DNA from: Bacteroidota bacterium
Lineage (GTDB): Bacteria > Bacteroidota > Ignavibacteria > Ignavibacteriales > Ignavibacteriaceae
Assembly (NCBI GenBank): GCA_021796135.1
Contig: JAJYOQ010000276.1
Location: 1-5,782, forward strand
DNA: 5,782 nucleotides
Direction: 5' to 3'
Part shown: one piece after another, positions 5,522 through 5,782 of the stretch
Position numbering within the stretch: the stretch's first letter is position 1
Layout: every line of letters starts with the position of its first letter
Program-made: the position numbers and the translations under genes
Notes under the pieces: model-generated
What the model was told of the DNA's origin: nothing
The model's input: only the letters and a program-made list of their open reading frames with translations
Database searches by the model: none

Positions 5522-5530
5522 TTTCCTTCC
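5522..5530 (-). promoter_or_regulatory. Ribosome binding site deciding the DUF5808-like gene start
   Basis: Read on the minus strand this is GGAAGGAAA, with the ATG at 5511 about 10-12 nt downstream. Its location inside the alternative GTG-initiated reading argues for the shorter protein. Confidence 0.5.
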
Positions 5531-5555
5531 AACACAGTTTGGAATTAAATGGATT

Positions 5556-5782
5556 TTATTTTTTTCGAAATAAAAATAATCCAACCGTAAAACCAAGAAT
5601 AAGACTTCCTAAGACTCGATTTAACATTATGCTGAAGTTAAAAAATGAAAATAATCGAATGTCCTTACCAATACCATAAAATAAAAATGATAATAGAATA
5701 AAGACAACAATCCATAGGCTTTTTGTGTAACCTAGTTTTAAAGAATATTTCGTTGATAGTTTATAGCCCAACAAACCGAAAA
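5556..5782 (-). CDS. Partial hypothetical two-helix membrane protein (5' end outside window)
   Basis: The frame stays open to the right edge of the window, so the N-terminus is probably missing. The only internal start near the edge is a TTG at 5774. The visible part has about 75 residues with a basic stretch (YKLSTKYSLKLGYTK) followed by two transmembrane segments (about 19-36 and 53-69, counted from the TTG) and a basic C-terminus, FRKK. I do not recognise the family. It lies 44 nt before the DUF5808-like gene on the same strand and may be the upstream gene of that operon. Confidence 0.6.
   Translation of the reverse strand, partial: FGLLGYKLSTKYSLKLGYTKSLWIVVFILLSFLFYGIGKDIRLFSFFNFSIMLNRVLGSLILGFTVGLFLFRKK

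Noticed and set aside
5512..5535. GTG-initiated longer form of the DUF5808-like protein
   Set aside because: The added codons coincide with a GGAAGGAAA ribosome binding site correctly oriented for the ATG at 5511.
1..5782. CRISPR array, tRNA or rRNA genes, insertion-sequence transposase
   Set aside because: No regularly spaced repeats, cloverleaf-like segments, rRNA-like stretches or transposase motifs were seen on either strand.

Overview
The window most likely comes from a Bacteroidota/Chlorobi-group bacterium, probably an Ignavibacteria-like lineage. The strongest evidence is the C-terminal type IX secretion sorting domain of the protein at 512-1909. It starts with the NYPNPFNP signature and ends in a GVYFYR...KKLILVK-type tail, as seen again and again in Ignavibacteria. 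Lineage is inferred from this style, an AT-rich base composition and mostly weak Shine-Dalgarno signals; no ribosomal or other phylogenetic marker is present.

Layout, left to right. (1) 81-1909, minus strand: a two-gene unit of a secreted T9SS cargo protein followed 17 nt later by a four-helix membrane protein with a textbook AGGAGGA ribosome binding site. (2) 1910-2400: a 491-nt divergent intergenic region with a long-armed inverted repeat near the T9SS gene, a GC-rich double-stem hairpin, a Cys/His-rich 56-codon reading frame of doubtful status, and a GTTAGGC-type site. (3) 2401-3158, plus strand: a Fic toxin-antitoxin module. A 43-aa antitoxin with the inhibitory S-x-x-x-E-G motif overlaps by one base (TAATG) a 208-aa Fic-domain toxin whose FIC motif has Leu where Gly is usual. 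(4) 3159-3397: a convergent intergenic region full of nested inverted repeats. (5) 3398-5782, minus strand: four closely spaced genes, in transcription order a 5'-truncated two-helix membrane protein, a small DUF5808-like membrane protein, an outer-membrane beta-barrel-like protein, and an S41-family lipoprotein peptidase whose ATG lies 2 nt after the barrel gene's stop.

The Fic module is the only plus-strand coding unit. It is bounded by two long non-coding regions rich in inverted repeats, with GTTAG-type ends at 2331 and 3385. That suggests a cassette-like mobile insertion between two host cell-envelope gene clusters. The Fic-antitoxin assignment is well supported by motifs; the cassette idea is a hypothesis only. 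The rest of the window looks like ordinary envelope and secretion genes. I did not find an obviously new multi-gene system. The most noteworthy items are the unusually small Fic antitoxin, the altered FIC motif, and the structured flanking DNA.
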